Of a stretch of DNA of 55,430 nt, positions 33,448-42,501 are shown in pieces. The DNA comes from JAZGER01 sp036480335. GTDB taxonomy: Bacteria > Pseudomonadota > Gammaproteobacteria > DSM-19610. Under the pieces are notes generated by a model. That model made no database searches, was not told the DNA's origin, and saw nothing but the letters and a program-made list of their open reading frames with translations. Numbering within the stretch: the first letter of the stretch is position 1; each line of letters starts with the position of its first letter. The stretch is taken from positions 1-55,430 of the forward strand of contig JAZGGH010000033.1 in assembly GCA_036480335.1 (NCBI GenBank), in the 5' to 3' direction. The position numbers and the translations under genes are program-made.

Positions 33448-34869
33448 TTACAGAATATCAGCCGCGTAGTCCGCCAGCCTGGAGCGTTCGCCGCGCTGTA
33501 AAATAATGTGGCCGCTGTGTTCCCAGTTCTTGAAACGGTCGACAACATAGGTCAGGCCGGAACTGCTTTCAGTGATGTAGGGTGTGTCGATTTGAGCCAC
33601 GTTGCCGAGGCAGACAATCTTGGTACCAGGCCCGGCGCGTGTGATCAGTGTTTTCATCTGTTTGGGTGTCAGATTCTGGGCTTCATCAAGAATCAGGTAG
33701 CGGTTGAGAAAGGTACGACCGCGCATGAAATTGATCGAGCGTATCTTGATACGGTTGGCCAGCAGTTCATTGGTTGCTGCGCGCCCCCATTCGCCCCCAC
33801 TTGTTTCTGACGGATTGAGGACTTCAAGATTGTCCATCAATGCGCCCATCCAGGGGGCCATTTTTTCTTCTTCGGTGCCAGGGAGAAAACCGATATCTTC
33901 GCCAACCGAGACGGTGGCACGGGTCATGATGATTTCCTTGTAGCGGTTGTCTTCCAGTGTTTGCACCATACCAGCCGCAAGTGCCAGCAGGGTTTTACCG
34001 GTACCAGCGGTTCCCAGAATGGTGACAATATCGATGTCCGGATTCATCAGCATGTTGAGGGCAAAGTTCTGCTCCCTGTTGCGTGCGTTAATGCCCCAGA
34101 CAGAATGAGTAGAACTGGCATAATCTGTCAGGATTTCGAGCGTTGCTGTTTTATTTTCCGGTTGCTCTTCTATCTGGCTGACGCGTGCTTCAAAACCATT
34201 GTCGCCACCAAGATAGACATGCTGATTGCTATGCCAGCTATTGACCTGCGGGCCATGTACCTTGTAATAACTTTTCTCCGCCTGCTGCCATGATTCGATG
34301 TCGTCGCCTTGTTGGCCCCAGAAGTCATCGGGCAATTTTTCGCTGCCTGAAAATAGCAGGTTGGCATCGTCCAGTACCCTGTCGTCAAAATAATCTTCAG
34401 TGTGAACACCGAGGATGGTGGCCTTGATGCGCAGGTTGATATCCTTGGATACCAGGGTGATGCGTGTATCTGGATAGCGCTCCTGCAGGGAGAGGGCAGA
34501 GCCAAGGATATTGTTATCCGGTTTGTTACCTGGCAGGCTGTCCGGCATATCGACTGCATGGGAGCGGAACTGAAAAAAAAGTCGCCCCTGATTGCTTTCA
34601 TTATTTTTCAGGCTCTGAATCTGCAGCGGTATGCCTTTCTCAATATCCACTTTGTCGCGGTTGTGCATGAGTTCATCAAGGAAGCGACTGACCTGCCGCA
34701 CATTGCGCGCGACTTCTGACAGGCCTTTTTTGCCAGCATCCATTTCTTCGAGTACCACCATCGGAAGGTAAACATCGTGCTTGCCAAAATGAAACAGCGA
34801 CATAGGGTCGTGCATCAAGACATTGGTATCAAGTATGAACAGACGTTTTCCTGGCTTGTTGATTGGCAT
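33448..34869 (-). CDS. PIN-PhoH family ATPase/ribonuclease (PhoH2 type)
   Basis: A 473-residue two-domain protein. The N-terminal PIN ribonuclease domain (about 1-160) opens FILDTNVLMHDPMSLFHF and includes MVVLEEMDAGKK and SLPGNKPDNNILGSAL with acidic metal-binding residues and VSKDINLRIKA. The C-terminal PhoH ATPase domain has Walker A LGTAGTGKTLLALAAG, MTRATVSVGEDIGFLPGTEEEKM, and Walker B RYLILDEAQNLTPKQMKTLITRAG. PhoH2 proteins are proposed to be RNA helicase-RNases. It follows bcp by 20 nt. Confidence 0.93.
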   Translation of the reverse strand: MPINKPGKRLFILDTNVLMHDPMSLFHFGKHDVYLPMVVLEEMDAGKKGLSEVARNVRQVSRFLDELMHNRDKVDIEKGIPLQIQSLKNNESNQGRLFFQFRSHAVDMPDSLPGNKPDNNILGSALSLQERYPDTRITLVSKDINLRIKATILGVHTEDYFDDRVLDDANLLFSGSEKLPDDFWGQQGDDIESWQQAEKSYYKVHGPQVNSWHSNQHVYLGGDNGFEARVSQIEEQPENKTATLEILTDYASSTHSVWGINARNREQNFALNMLMNPDIDIVTILGTAGTGKTLLALAAGMVQTLEDNRYKEIIMTRATVSVGEDIGFLPGTEEEKMAPWMGALMDNLEVLNPSETSGGEWGRAATNELLANRIKIRSINFMRGRTFLNRYLILDEAQNLTPKQMKTLITRAGPGTKIVCLGNVAQIDTPYITESSSGLTYVVDRFKNWEHSGHIILQRGERSRLADYAADIL

Positions 34870-34889
34870 AACGGTTCCTTAAATATTGA

Positions 34890-35366
34890 TTACTCTTTTT
34901 TGTTGAGTTCTCTCACGGCCTCAAGAACTGCTTCAACATGTTCTTTGACCTTAACCTTGCGCCACTCCTGGCGTAGCACACCTTCACCATCAATCAGAAA
35001 AGTGCTGCGTTCGATACCCATCACTATGCGGCCATACATATTCTTTTCGCGGATAACATCAAACTGTTTGCAGAGTTCTTCATCTGGATCGGATAACAGC
35101 TCAAACGGGAATTCCTGTTTGGTTTTGAAATTTTCGTGTGATTTTATGGAGTCACGAGAGACACCAACAATGACGGTTTTGTTTTTATTGAATGAATTGA
35201 TGTTATCTCGAAAGTCCTGGCCTTCGGTGGTGCAACCTGATGTATTGTCTTTGGGGTAGAAATAGATGACCAGGTTTTTGCCTTTGCAATCGGCCAGATC
35301 AAAAGTTGTATCGCCGGTTGCTGCGGCCTTGAAACGTTTGATTTTCTTATTCAGTTCGACTGTCAC
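34890..35366 (-). CDS. bcp: Peroxiredoxin, PrxQ/Bcp type, lacking the usual resolving cysteine
   Basis: Thiol peroxidase that reduces hydroperoxides. The 158-residue protein has the peroxidatic motif PKDNTSGCTTEGQDF with Cys45. In E. coli Bcp the resolving Cys is five residues later; here that position is Gln50. Other cysteines are C27 and one near 97 (ELCKQFDV). GVSRDSIKSHENF and IERSTFLIDGEGV are typical of the family. It may act as a 1-Cys enzyme or use another cysteine or a separate thiol. It follows gcvR by 16 nt, as in many Gammaproteobacteria. Confidence 0.93.
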   Translation of the reverse strand: MTVELNKKIKRFKAAATGDTTFDLADCKGKNLVIYFYPKDNTSGCTTEGQDFRDNINSFNKNKTVIVGVSRDSIKSHENFKTKQEFPFELLSDPDEELCKQFDVIREKNMYGRIVMGIERSTFLIDGEGVLRQEWRKVKVKEHVEAVLEAVRELNKKE

Positions 35367-35382
35367 AGGGTTCTCCTGATTT

Positions 35383-35928
35383 TTATAGAGTAACGGGTTC
35401 TATGCTCGCATCCAGATTGAGCTCATCACAAAATCCCTGGAATTCTTCGCGCAGGCTGGCGATGTGTGTTTTTGCCGGTAGATCAATGATGATACGTACT
35501 GAAAACATTGGTGAGCCGGTGTGTGCCGCAGCATAAGATGTGGTGGACAGATCCTGGATATTGATAGAGCGTTTTGAGAAAAAGCTGGCCAGATTTTGCA
35601 CAATGCCAGGGTGATCCAGAGCAATGACATCAACAGAATACGATACCGATGTACTGGTTGGTGTTTTATTGGTGGTCGGTTTGACAGAAATCTGCATATT
35701 CAGATCATCCGACATTTGCTCAAGGTGATCCTGTAGCTTGACAATATTGTTCCAGTTACCTTCTGCCAGCAACAGAATGGCAAACTCGCCACCCAGCACC
35801 ATCATGCGGCTATCAGCGATATTGCAGCGATAATCCATTACTTTCTGGGTCAGGCGATCCACAAGACCGGGCTGATCTTCGCCGATGGCTGTAATGACCA
35901 TCTGATTCATGTTTGCGGACTGGTTCAT
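35383..35928 (-). CDS. gcvR: Glycine cleavage system transcriptional repressor-like ACT protein
   Basis: A 181-residue protein of two ACT domains, with MNQMVITAIGEDQPGLVDRLTQKV opening the first and SVDVIALDHPGIVQNLASFFSKRSINIQDLSTTSYAA opening the second. GcvR in E. coli binds GcvA and represses the glycine cleavage operon in the absence of glycine. The gcvR-bcp order is the usual one. An alternative start is ATG 35910. Function beyond ligand sensing is inferred from the family. Confidence 0.9.
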   Translation of the reverse strand: MNQSANMNQMVITAIGEDQPGLVDRLTQKVMDYRCNIADSRMMVLGGEFAILLLAEGNWNNIVKLQDHLEQMSDDLNMQISVKPTTNKTPTSTSVSYSVDVIALDHPGIVQNLASFFSKRSINIQDLSTTSYAAAHTGSPMFSVRIIIDLPAKTHIASLREEFQGFCDELNLDASIEPVTL

Positions 35929-35946
35929 TGACTGGATTGTAGCACG

Positions 35947-37023
35947 TCAGATCTTGACGTCGCGTAATTTTGCGGCGGCCTCTTCCGGGCTGATGGTGCT
36001 GACAAATAGCCCGGAACCCAGCTCAAAACCCGTAGGGATACTGGTACGCGGGCAGATTTCCAGGTGCCAGTGATAACTGTCATCACAGTGTTTCAATTCC
36101 TTTGTGTGCGGCAGTGAATGCAGGAAGAAATTGTACTGGGCACCACCGATAACGGCATCCAGACGGGCCATAGCGTTTTGCATCACCTGTGCCATATCTT
36201 CGCGTTCTTCATCAGAAATGCTTAGAAAATCGCTGTTGTGTTTTAGCGGCAGGATATGCAGTTCCCATTCATAGCGGCTCGCAAATGGTTTGATCGCAAC
36301 GAAGTGTTTGCCACGTTCGACGACATATTGTCCCACATCCACCTTGCGGCGTACGGAACCTGATTCACGGTCATAGATAGTGGCTTCAAAGGTCAGCGCT
36401 TCATCGATCAGCGAGCAAAAAATACATTGCCGGTGCTTTTCATAATATTGCCGGGTATTGGTGACTTCGTTATAGACGTTTTCCGGCACCACCGGCATGG
36501 CAATCACCTGGCTATGCGTGTGCGGTATGCTCGCGCCTGCCGCCGGCCCAAAGTTTTTGAACACCAGCACATACTGAATGCGTGGATCGGTATCGTACAG
36601 CTCGGCGATACGGTCACGATACATGCCAAACAGGTTGTACAGATGCTGCGTCGACATTTCGTGCAGAGCAATGCCGTGCTGGCTGTGATCAACAATCACT
36701 TCATGGCGACCATAGCCGTCAATGGCTTGTTGCAGACCAAATACAAGATTATTGGATTTGCTTTCATCGCCAAGGACGGGGAAGAGGTTTTCCACGACAC
36801 GAATCTGCCAGTCCTCATCAGCCGGGAAGGTGGTGATAGTGGGTGGCGTTTTGTCTTCGTTGCCGGGACAGAATGGGCATGTGTCTACATGTTTGCGTGT
36901 ATCCCGTGGGGCTGGCGCCTCTTCTTTTCTCGGCCGCATGCCACGTGCAGTCGATACCAGCACCGATTCACTGGGCACAATGGGGTTTATGCGGATTTCA
37001 CGTACTGAATCTTGCTTACTCAT
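35947..37023 (-). CDS. galT: Galactose-1-phosphate uridylyltransferase family protein
   Basis: HIT-superfamily nucleotidyltransferase of the GalT group, exchanging UMP between UDP-glucose and galactose 1-phosphate. The N-terminal zinc cysteines are in DTCPFCPGNEDKTP. The catalytic motif is SIPHTHSQVIAMP (HxHxQ with nucleophilic His). YEWELHILPLKHNSDF and DDSYHWHLEICPRTS are the C-terminal HIT-like repeat. At 358 residues it is a normal GalT. No Leloir genes flank it, so the physiological acceptor could differ (related enzymes are ADP-glucose phosphorylases). It is the first gene of the minus-strand operon running to bcp-phoH. Confidence 0.85.
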   Translation of the reverse strand: MSKQDSVREIRINPIVPSESVLVSTARGMRPRKEEAPAPRDTRKHVDTCPFCPGNEDKTPPTITTFPADEDWQIRVVENLFPVLGDESKSNNLVFGLQQAIDGYGRHEVIVDHSQHGIALHEMSTQHLYNLFGMYRDRIAELYDTDPRIQYVLVFKNFGPAAGASIPHTHSQVIAMPVVPENVYNEVTNTRQYYEKHRQCIFCSLIDEALTFEATIYDRESGSVRRKVDVGQYVVERGKHFVAIKPFASRYEWELHILPLKHNSDFLSISDEEREDMAQVMQNAMARLDAVIGGAQYNFFLHSLPHTKELKHCDDSYHWHLEICPRTSIPTGFELGSGLFVSTISPEEAAAKLRDVKI

Positions 37024-37145
37024 TCTATTTTCACCTTGCTGAGGGTTATCTGTCGGCTAGCATACCCAGAACTATCCCTTCCTGCCATCTTGTCAGCCTG
37101 TCTGCATAAAAGTACCATTCAGGCTGGCGCGTTTTGGAGAATTCC

Positions 37146-38024
37146 ATGTTTCATGGCAGTATGGTTGCATTGGTCATGCCAATGCGGGAAGGCGGCGCTG
37201 TCGATTACGACAGTCTCGAAGCCCTGATTGAATTTCAGATCTCGGAAGGGACCGATGCACTGGTGGCCGTCGGTACCACCGGTGAGGCGGCAACTATCAA
37301 TGAAAAAGAGCATTGCGCCCTGCTAAGGCGCATGGTTGATATAGTTGCCGGGCGAATTCCGGTGATCGCAGGCACAGGCGCAAATTCCACCACAGAAGCG
37401 ATTACCCTGACGCGCTGCGGTATGCAGGCAGGCGCAGATGCCTGCCTGCTGGTGACACCCTATTATAATAAACCCTCTCAGGAGGGGCTTTACCAGCACT
37501 ACAAGGCAGTTGCTGAGGCGGTGCCGATCCCGCAAATTCTATATAATGTCCCTGGCAGAACCGCTTGCGACATGTTGCCAGAGACGGTTGAGCGGCTGGC
37601 GGATATTTCCAACATTGTTGGCATCAAGGATGCAACGGCTGATTTGCAACGTGGGCAGGAACTGTTGACTATCTGTGAAGGTCGCATGGATGTCTTCAGT
37701 GGTGATGATGCGACCGCGATGGAATTTATTCTGGCGGGTGCAAAAGGCGATATTTCGGTAACGGCAAATGTCGCGCCACGCGCCATGCATGACATGTGCA
37801 AGGCGGCACTGGCGGGTGATCGCGCTTTAGCGGAACAGTTTGATAAGCCTCTGCGAGGCCTGCATCAGGATCTGTTTGTTGAGGCAAACCCAATTCCGGT
37901 CAAATGGGCGCTGGCTGAAATGGGCATGATTCCACCCGGCCTGCGCCTGCCGATGACCCCGCTGGCAGCGTCTTACCATGAGACTGTGCGGACAGCCATG
38001 CGTACCGCAGGTATCCAGATTTAA
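37146..38024 (+). CDS. dapA: 4-hydroxy-tetrahydrodipicolinate synthase
   Basis: Condenses pyruvate with aspartate semialdehyde, first committed step of lysine and diaminopimelate synthesis. The 292-residue protein has VAVGTTGEAATINEKEH, LLVTPYYNKPSQEGLYQHYKAV, ILYNVPGRTACDMLP with the active-site Tyr, and VGIKDATADL with the Schiff-base Lys. ATG 37146 is chosen because GGAG sits about 8 nt upstream; a TTG four codons earlier lacks a site. bamC follows, the conserved dapA-nlpB arrangement. Confidence 0.96.
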   Translation: MFHGSMVALVMPMREGGAVDYDSLEALIEFQISEGTDALVAVGTTGEAATINEKEHCALLRRMVDIVAGRIPVIAGTGANSTTEAITLTRCGMQAGADACLLVTPYYNKPSQEGLYQHYKAVAEAVPIPQILYNVPGRTACDMLPETVERLADISNIVGIKDATADLQRGQELLTICEGRMDVFSGDDATAMEFILAGAKGDISVTANVAPRAMHDMCKAALAGDRALAEQFDKPLRGLHQDLFVEANPIPVKWALAEMGMIPPGLRLPMTPLAASYHETVRTAMRTAGIQI

Positions 38025-38071
38025 GATTCGATTTCTATTTATCGTGAGTATTTCAAGTTAAGGATGATTCA

Positions 38072-39328
38072 ATGCCAAACAGGTTTTTCAAGCAATTTGG
38101 GCTGCTATTGATATTCAGCGTTTCACTGACCACAGGATGCAGTGTTGTCGACTGGATATTTCCTGATAAAAGCGATGATTACAAAAAAGCCAAAGTGATC
38201 AAAAAACTCGAAGTGCCACCGGATCTGACTACCACGCCGCACACCGATGAACTCATTGTTCGTGGCGATGAGATCGGCACTTCACAGGCAGTAGATAAGC
38301 AGGCGGAAGCCGAATCATCGCTGCCAGATACTGACCTGAACGATGAGACTGCCAGAAAGATTAACGCTGAAACACAGGATGCGGATGTTGCTGTGCCTGC
38401 TGCATCGGCCGAAGCAGCTAAGGCCGGCGGGCAGATTATTTTCAAGCGGGTAGAGGACAAACACTGGTTACTGGTAAAACAACCTGTCGCTGCTGTCTGG
38501 CCAAAGGCGAGACAGTTCTGGGTTGATAAAGAGTATGTGCTGACACAGGATGATAAAGCCGTTGGTGTACTGGAAACTGACTGGGTGAACAGTACTGCAA
38601 TCACGCCGGGTACCCGCAGAACCGGTATAGTCGGGCGTATGCTGTCCAATGAAGTGGCATCTGTGTATCGGGACAGGTATCGCATGCAACTGGAACCGGG
38701 CGCTGAATCCGGCACCACGGAAATCTATATCAGGCACCAGGGAATTCAGGAAGTGCTCGAAGGCACGGATGAAGACATCCCCGTCAGTCGCTGGGAGCCA
38801 AGGCCTTCTGAGCCAGGGCTTGAGTCTGAAATGTTGAAACGCCTGATGTTGGCCCTTGGCGCTACAGTGGAAGACGTTATTAATCCCGAGAAAGCGGCAT
38901 CGGCTACTGCCGCGCCGCAGCGGACTGCGGCAGCGGGTATTCATTCTGTATTCAGTAAAGGGTCATTTAATCGCCCTGAGTTACTGATCGATCAGGGAAG
39001 TTCCGCTGCCTGGAACAATGTTGGAAAAGCGCTTGCAGCCGCCGGTATTAAGATCAGTGACTTGAATCGAAGTAAAGGTATTTATTATATTGAAGCGGAT
39101 GATATTCCTGAACCCGAAAAGAAAGAAGGCTTTCTGTCTGGCTTGTTGGGTGGCAATGTGCGTGGTGTTGATACCGATGAAGACGAAGATTCGCGTATGC
39201 TGGTTAAGCTCAATGAAAAGGGCGAACAAACACGAGTAATCGTGACAGATGATGCCGGTGTGACAGACAACTCATCTCTGGCTACTCAGTTATTGAAAAT
39301 GATTCAGTTACAGCTTGGCAAACTGTAA
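38072..39328 (+). CDS. bamC: Outer-membrane assembly lipoprotein BamC
   Basis: Lipoprotein of the BAM complex that inserts beta-barrel proteins into the outer membrane. The signal LLLIFSVSLTTGC ends in a lipobox Cys at about residue 23; the following segment VVDWIFPDKSDDYKKAKVIKKLEVPPDLT matches the BamC N-terminus that binds BamD. Two helix-grip domains follow: one opens VEDKHWLLVKQPVAAVWPKARQFWVDKEYVLT and the other RPELLIDQGSSAAWNNVGKALAAAGIKISDLNRSKG. The 418-residue length is longer than E. coli BamC (344), the extra being low-complexity acidic sequence near 60-120. AAGGA precedes ATG 38072. Confidence 0.94.
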   Translation: MPNRFFKQFGLLLIFSVSLTTGCSVVDWIFPDKSDDYKKAKVIKKLEVPPDLTTTPHTDELIVRGDEIGTSQAVDKQAEAESSLPDTDLNDETARKINAETQDADVAVPAASAEAAKAGGQIIFKRVEDKHWLLVKQPVAAVWPKARQFWVDKEYVLTQDDKAVGVLETDWVNSTAITPGTRRTGIVGRMLSNEVASVYRDRYRMQLEPGAESGTTEIYIRHQGIQEVLEGTDEDIPVSRWEPRPSEPGLESEMLKRLMLALGATVEDVINPEKAASATAAPQRTAAAGIHSVFSKGSFNRPELLIDQGSSAAWNNVGKALAAAGIKISDLNRSKGIYYIEADDIPEPEKKEGFLSGLLGGNVRGVDTDEDEDSRMLVKLNEKGEQTRVIVTDDAGVTDNSSLATQLLKMIQLQLGKL

Positions 39329-39334
39329 CGCCGA

Positions 39335-40093
39335 ATGAGATTCGCATCACTGGGCAGCGGTAGCAAAGGCAATGCAACGCTGGTAGAAAGTGGCGCCACC
39401 TGTGTCATGATCGACTGTGGTTTCTCCTGTGTTCAAGTTGAGAAACGCATCAAGCGCCTGAAGAAATCCCCGGCTGATATTGATGCTATTCTGGTGACGC
39501 ATGAACACTCGGATCATATTGGTGGAGTCGCCCGGTTGTCGCGTAAATACCATATCCCGGTTTGGGCAACGCCAGGCACTCTGGCCACTCGCCAGGCCGC
39601 AGACATGCCCAATGCTAATTATATTAACAGCCACACGGCTTTTACCATTGGCGACCTGTCCATACAGCCTTTTCCTGTACCACATGATGCACGCGAACCC
39701 TGTCAGTTTATTTTCCGTGATGGCGATTTACAGCTCGGACTGCTAACCGACATCGGCAACATTACCCCGCACGTTGTCGAAATACTGGGCGGTATTGATG
39801 CCCTGGTGCTTGAATGTAACCACGACTTGCGGATGCTACAGGACGGCCCATATTCCTACAGCCTGAAGCAACGTGTCGGTGGAATATTTGGACATCTCAG
39901 CAATGATCAGGCAGCCAGACTGCTCAGCAGTATGGATACTTCGCGCTTGCGCAAACTGGTGCTGGCGCATCTCAGTGATAAAAACAATCATCCTGATCTG
40001 GTGATGAATACCCTGACCAGTAGCGTTAATCTGGATTATATCGATGTGACTATTGCCTGCCAGGCACAGGGGCTTGAATGGTGTGATGTTTAA
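39335..40093 (+). CDS. MBL-fold metallohydrolase (YycJ-like)
   Basis: A 252-residue metallo-beta-lactamase-fold protein similar to YycJ. RFASLGSGSKGNATLVESGATCVMIDCGFS is the family start. The metal motif is ILVTHEHSDHIGGVARLS (HxHxDH). PFPVPHDAREPCQFIF, LLTDIGN and LECNHD supply further ligands. Members of this family are 5'-3' DNA exonucleases or related hydrolases. It follows bamC by 6 nt, an arrangement seen in related genomes, and ends 7 bp before a convergent gene. Confidence 0.92.
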   Translation: MRFASLGSGSKGNATLVESGATCVMIDCGFSCVQVEKRIKRLKKSPADIDAILVTHEHSDHIGGVARLSRKYHIPVWATPGTLATRQAADMPNANYINSHTAFTIGDLSIQPFPVPHDAREPCQFIFRDGDLQLGLLTDIGNITPHVVEILGGIDALVLECNHDLRMLQDGPYSYSLKQRVGGIFGHLSNDQAARLLSSMDTSRLRKLVLAHLSDKNNHPDLVMNTLTSSVNLDYIDVTIACQAQGLEWCDV

Positions 40094-40100
40094 CTGTTTA

Positions 40101-40580
40101 TTAACACCAGTCCTGATATATTTTCCTGACCTTTACAAGCAACTGCGCTTTTAGCTTCTTGAACATTGCCGTCACCTTAATAAAATACTCACTTGATTTT
40201 ATCCAGGTAACCAGTTCATAACTCACGCGGATAAATTTGAATTTCAATAGATGTTCTTTTTCCACCGTAAAGAACCTGAAAACGGGTACGGCGAGGATGC
40301 CTTTAACCAGATACATCAACAATCCGAGCATGATGTTACCCGACAAAAAAGCTTTCCCTGACATGATTGCTGCGGCTTCCATCGCTACAAAATGTAAAAT
40401 AAATACGGCCAGTATCAGGTATTCACTTTTATTTTCCAGAGTATCATGTATCTTGATCGAAAACAGTCGAAGCGGGGTGTAAGTAAATAACACATCGGAA
40501 ACATACTCCCAGAATGTTTCCAGAATAGTGTAGGCCACAACTGCAGCATAGATAATCAGATTGTATATCTTACGCAACAT
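40101..40580 (-). CDS. Hypothetical membrane protein downstream of the ABC exporter
   Basis: A 159-residue protein with a hydrophobic N-terminal part (LRKIYNLIIYAAVVAYTILETFWEYV), two more hydrophobic segments (YLILAVFILHFVAMEAAAIMSG and IMLGLLMYLVKGILAVPVFRFF), and a basic C-terminal tail (KVTAMFKKLKAQLLVKVRKIYQ). It starts 8 nt after the ABC exporter stop if ATG 40580 is used; the frame could start at 40625 with overlap. No family is recognised. Likely an inner-membrane accessory of unknown role. Confidence 0.72.
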   Translation of the reverse strand: MLRKIYNLIIYAAVVAYTILETFWEYVSDVLFTYTPLRLFSIKIHDTLENKSEYLILAVFILHFVAMEAAAIMSGKAFLSGNIMLGLLMYLVKGILAVPVFRFFTVEKEHLLKFKFIRVSYELVTWIKSSEYFIKVTAMFKKLKAQLLVKVRKIYQDWC

Positions 40581-40588
40581 AAATGTGA

Positions 40589-42385
40589 TTACCCAGGTAA
40601 AAAACCACCCGCCTGCATATTCCACAGTTTTGCATAGTGACCGGATTCTTTCTTTAATAACATCTGATGATCACCGTCTTCAATAATAGCACCCTGATCA
40701 AATACCAGAATTCGATCCATATGTGAAATAGTCGATAACCGGTGTGCGATAATAATGACAGTTTTTTCCTGCATTAAATAATCCAGGCCCTGCTGTATTT
40801 TCTTTTCGGTCACAGAATCCAGCGATGAAGTCGCTTCATCCAGTATCAGTATCGGAGAGTCTTTCAAGATGGCTCGTGCGATGGCAATACGTTGGCGTTG
40901 CCCGCCAGAAAGTTTAACGCCACGTTCGCCTACCAGGGACTCATAACCACTCTCGGTTTGTAATATGAAGTCATGAGCATTGGCTTTTTTTGCTGCTTGC
41001 ATAACTTCTTCATCACTCGCATCCAGTTTTCCATAGCGAATATTTTCCATGAGTGAGCGATGGAACAGCATAGGGTCTTGCGGAATCATTGAAATATTTT
41101 CACGCAGGCTATCTTGTGTTACCTGCAGAATATTTTGTGAGTCTATGTTGATTGATCCGCTATTCGCTTCAAACAGGCGCAACATTAAATTTACAAAGGT
41201 AGACTTCCCGGAACCGGAGAACCCTACCAGACCCACCTTTTGATGGGGCTGGATATGCACATTCAGTTGTTTGAAAATCTGTAATCCTTCAGGGTAAGTG
41301 AAATCTATCTCTCTGAATTCTATTTCACCTTTATGCACCTGAATATCTTTGGCCTGAGGCTGGTCAATGATTTCATGTGGCTGAATAAAAATAGACACCC
41401 CATCAGAAATATTTCCAATGTATTCAAAAAACTCAAGAAAGCTACGGCTAAGCCCGCGAGCCGCTTCGATGAGCATAATTGCAATGCCGGCTACCATAGA
41501 AAATTCACCGACAGTCAGGCCGCCTTCCGTCCAGATCTTCAGTGCATAAGCGACCATTGAAACCATCAATATCATTGCAGATATAAACTGGAACCAGCGC
41601 ATTTTTTCCATATACCAGAAAGTGCGTTTGGCATGCACGATTTCATAATCAATGTAATCAGTGAGATAATTACCTTCATATTCACCACGGGCAAACATTT
41701 TGGTGTTCATCATATTGGTTACAGAGTCCACGATTTTACCACTGACTTTTGAGCGTGCCGCTGCAAAATCTTTGGAATAAACCTGGCATTTCCTGGCAAG
41801 AATAATAGAGATGCCTGTATAAATAACGAGCCATACGATAAGTACCAGTGCGAGCTTTTCACTGGTGCCAAACAGAATAATCAAGGCTACAATTGATTGA
41901 ATAATGAGCGGATAAAACGTGAATGTGATTGTCCACAGTGCATGCATGCAACTAGTTGAGACTTCTGCAATACGGTTTGCCAGTGATCCTGAAAAATGCG
42001 ATACAAAATAACGATGTGAATGAAACTGTAAATACTGGAATAAAGACTTCCTGATTTTTCCGCGCAAAACCGGGCCATTACTGACAAGAATAGCGCCGCT
42101 GGCGCGACTGAATAAAACAATACCCAGATTGAGTAGCGCAAAAAATTTAAGCGGTTCATAAGCAGCTTCGAATACATCGACGCCGGTTTCATTGGCCAGA
42201 GTAACGGCATCAATAATTTGCTTTACCGCATAGGGTAATGAAATCGTACAGCTTGCCTGCATGGCTTCAAAAACAATAATTGTAAGCAGTGCAAAGCGGA
42301 TTTTTGCATAAAAATAGAGCGCAAAACGCCAGGGGGTTCTGGGGAGGTTGGGAGCTTTTTCAGCGATGGTAAATGCAGTATTCAT
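40589..42385 (-). CDS. ABC exporter, fused membrane and ATPase domains
   Basis: A 598-residue half-transporter of the MsbA/lipid-multidrug exporter type. The N-terminal membrane domain (about 1-330) has around six helices. The nucleotide-binding domain has Walker A VGFSGSGKSTFVNLMLRLF, Q-loop SMIPQDPMLFHRSLMENIRYG, signature LSGGQRQRIAIARAIL, Walker B PILILDEATSSLDSVTE and the switch His in IIIAHRLSTI. It is followed by a hypothetical membrane protein 8 nt downstream. Substrate is unknown. Confidence 0.93.
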   Translation of the reverse strand: MNTAFTIAEKAPNLPRTPWRFALYFYAKIRFALLTIIVFEAMQASCTISLPYAVKQIIDAVTLANETGVDVFEAAYEPLKFFALLNLGIVLFSRASGAILVSNGPVLRGKIRKSLFQYLQFHSHRYFVSHFSGSLANRIAEVSTSCMHALWTITFTFYPLIIQSIVALIILFGTSEKLALVLIVWLVIYTGISIILARKCQVYSKDFAAARSKVSGKIVDSVTNMMNTKMFARGEYEGNYLTDYIDYEIVHAKRTFWYMEKMRWFQFISAMILMVSMVAYALKIWTEGGLTVGEFSMVAGIAIMLIEAARGLSRSFLEFFEYIGNISDGVSIFIQPHEIIDQPQAKDIQVHKGEIEFREIDFTYPEGLQIFKQLNVHIQPHQKVGLVGFSGSGKSTFVNLMLRLFEANSGSINIDSQNILQVTQDSLRENISMIPQDPMLFHRSLMENIRYGKLDASDEEVMQAAKKANAHDFILQTESGYESLVGERGVKLSGGQRQRIAIARAILKDSPILILDEATSSLDSVTEKKIQQGLDYLMQEKTVIIIAHRLSTISHMDRILVFDQGAIIEDGDHQMLLKKESGHYAKLWNMQAGGFLPG

Positions 42386-42501
42386 GGGTTATAAGGTCGT
42401 TGTTGTAATCACAGAGTGGATATCCACAGTATATTGCCGCGAATAGCATAGGCAAGTCGATAGCGCTCGGTTGGGATTCGTTGCATCGTGCCTCTGGCCG
42501 T

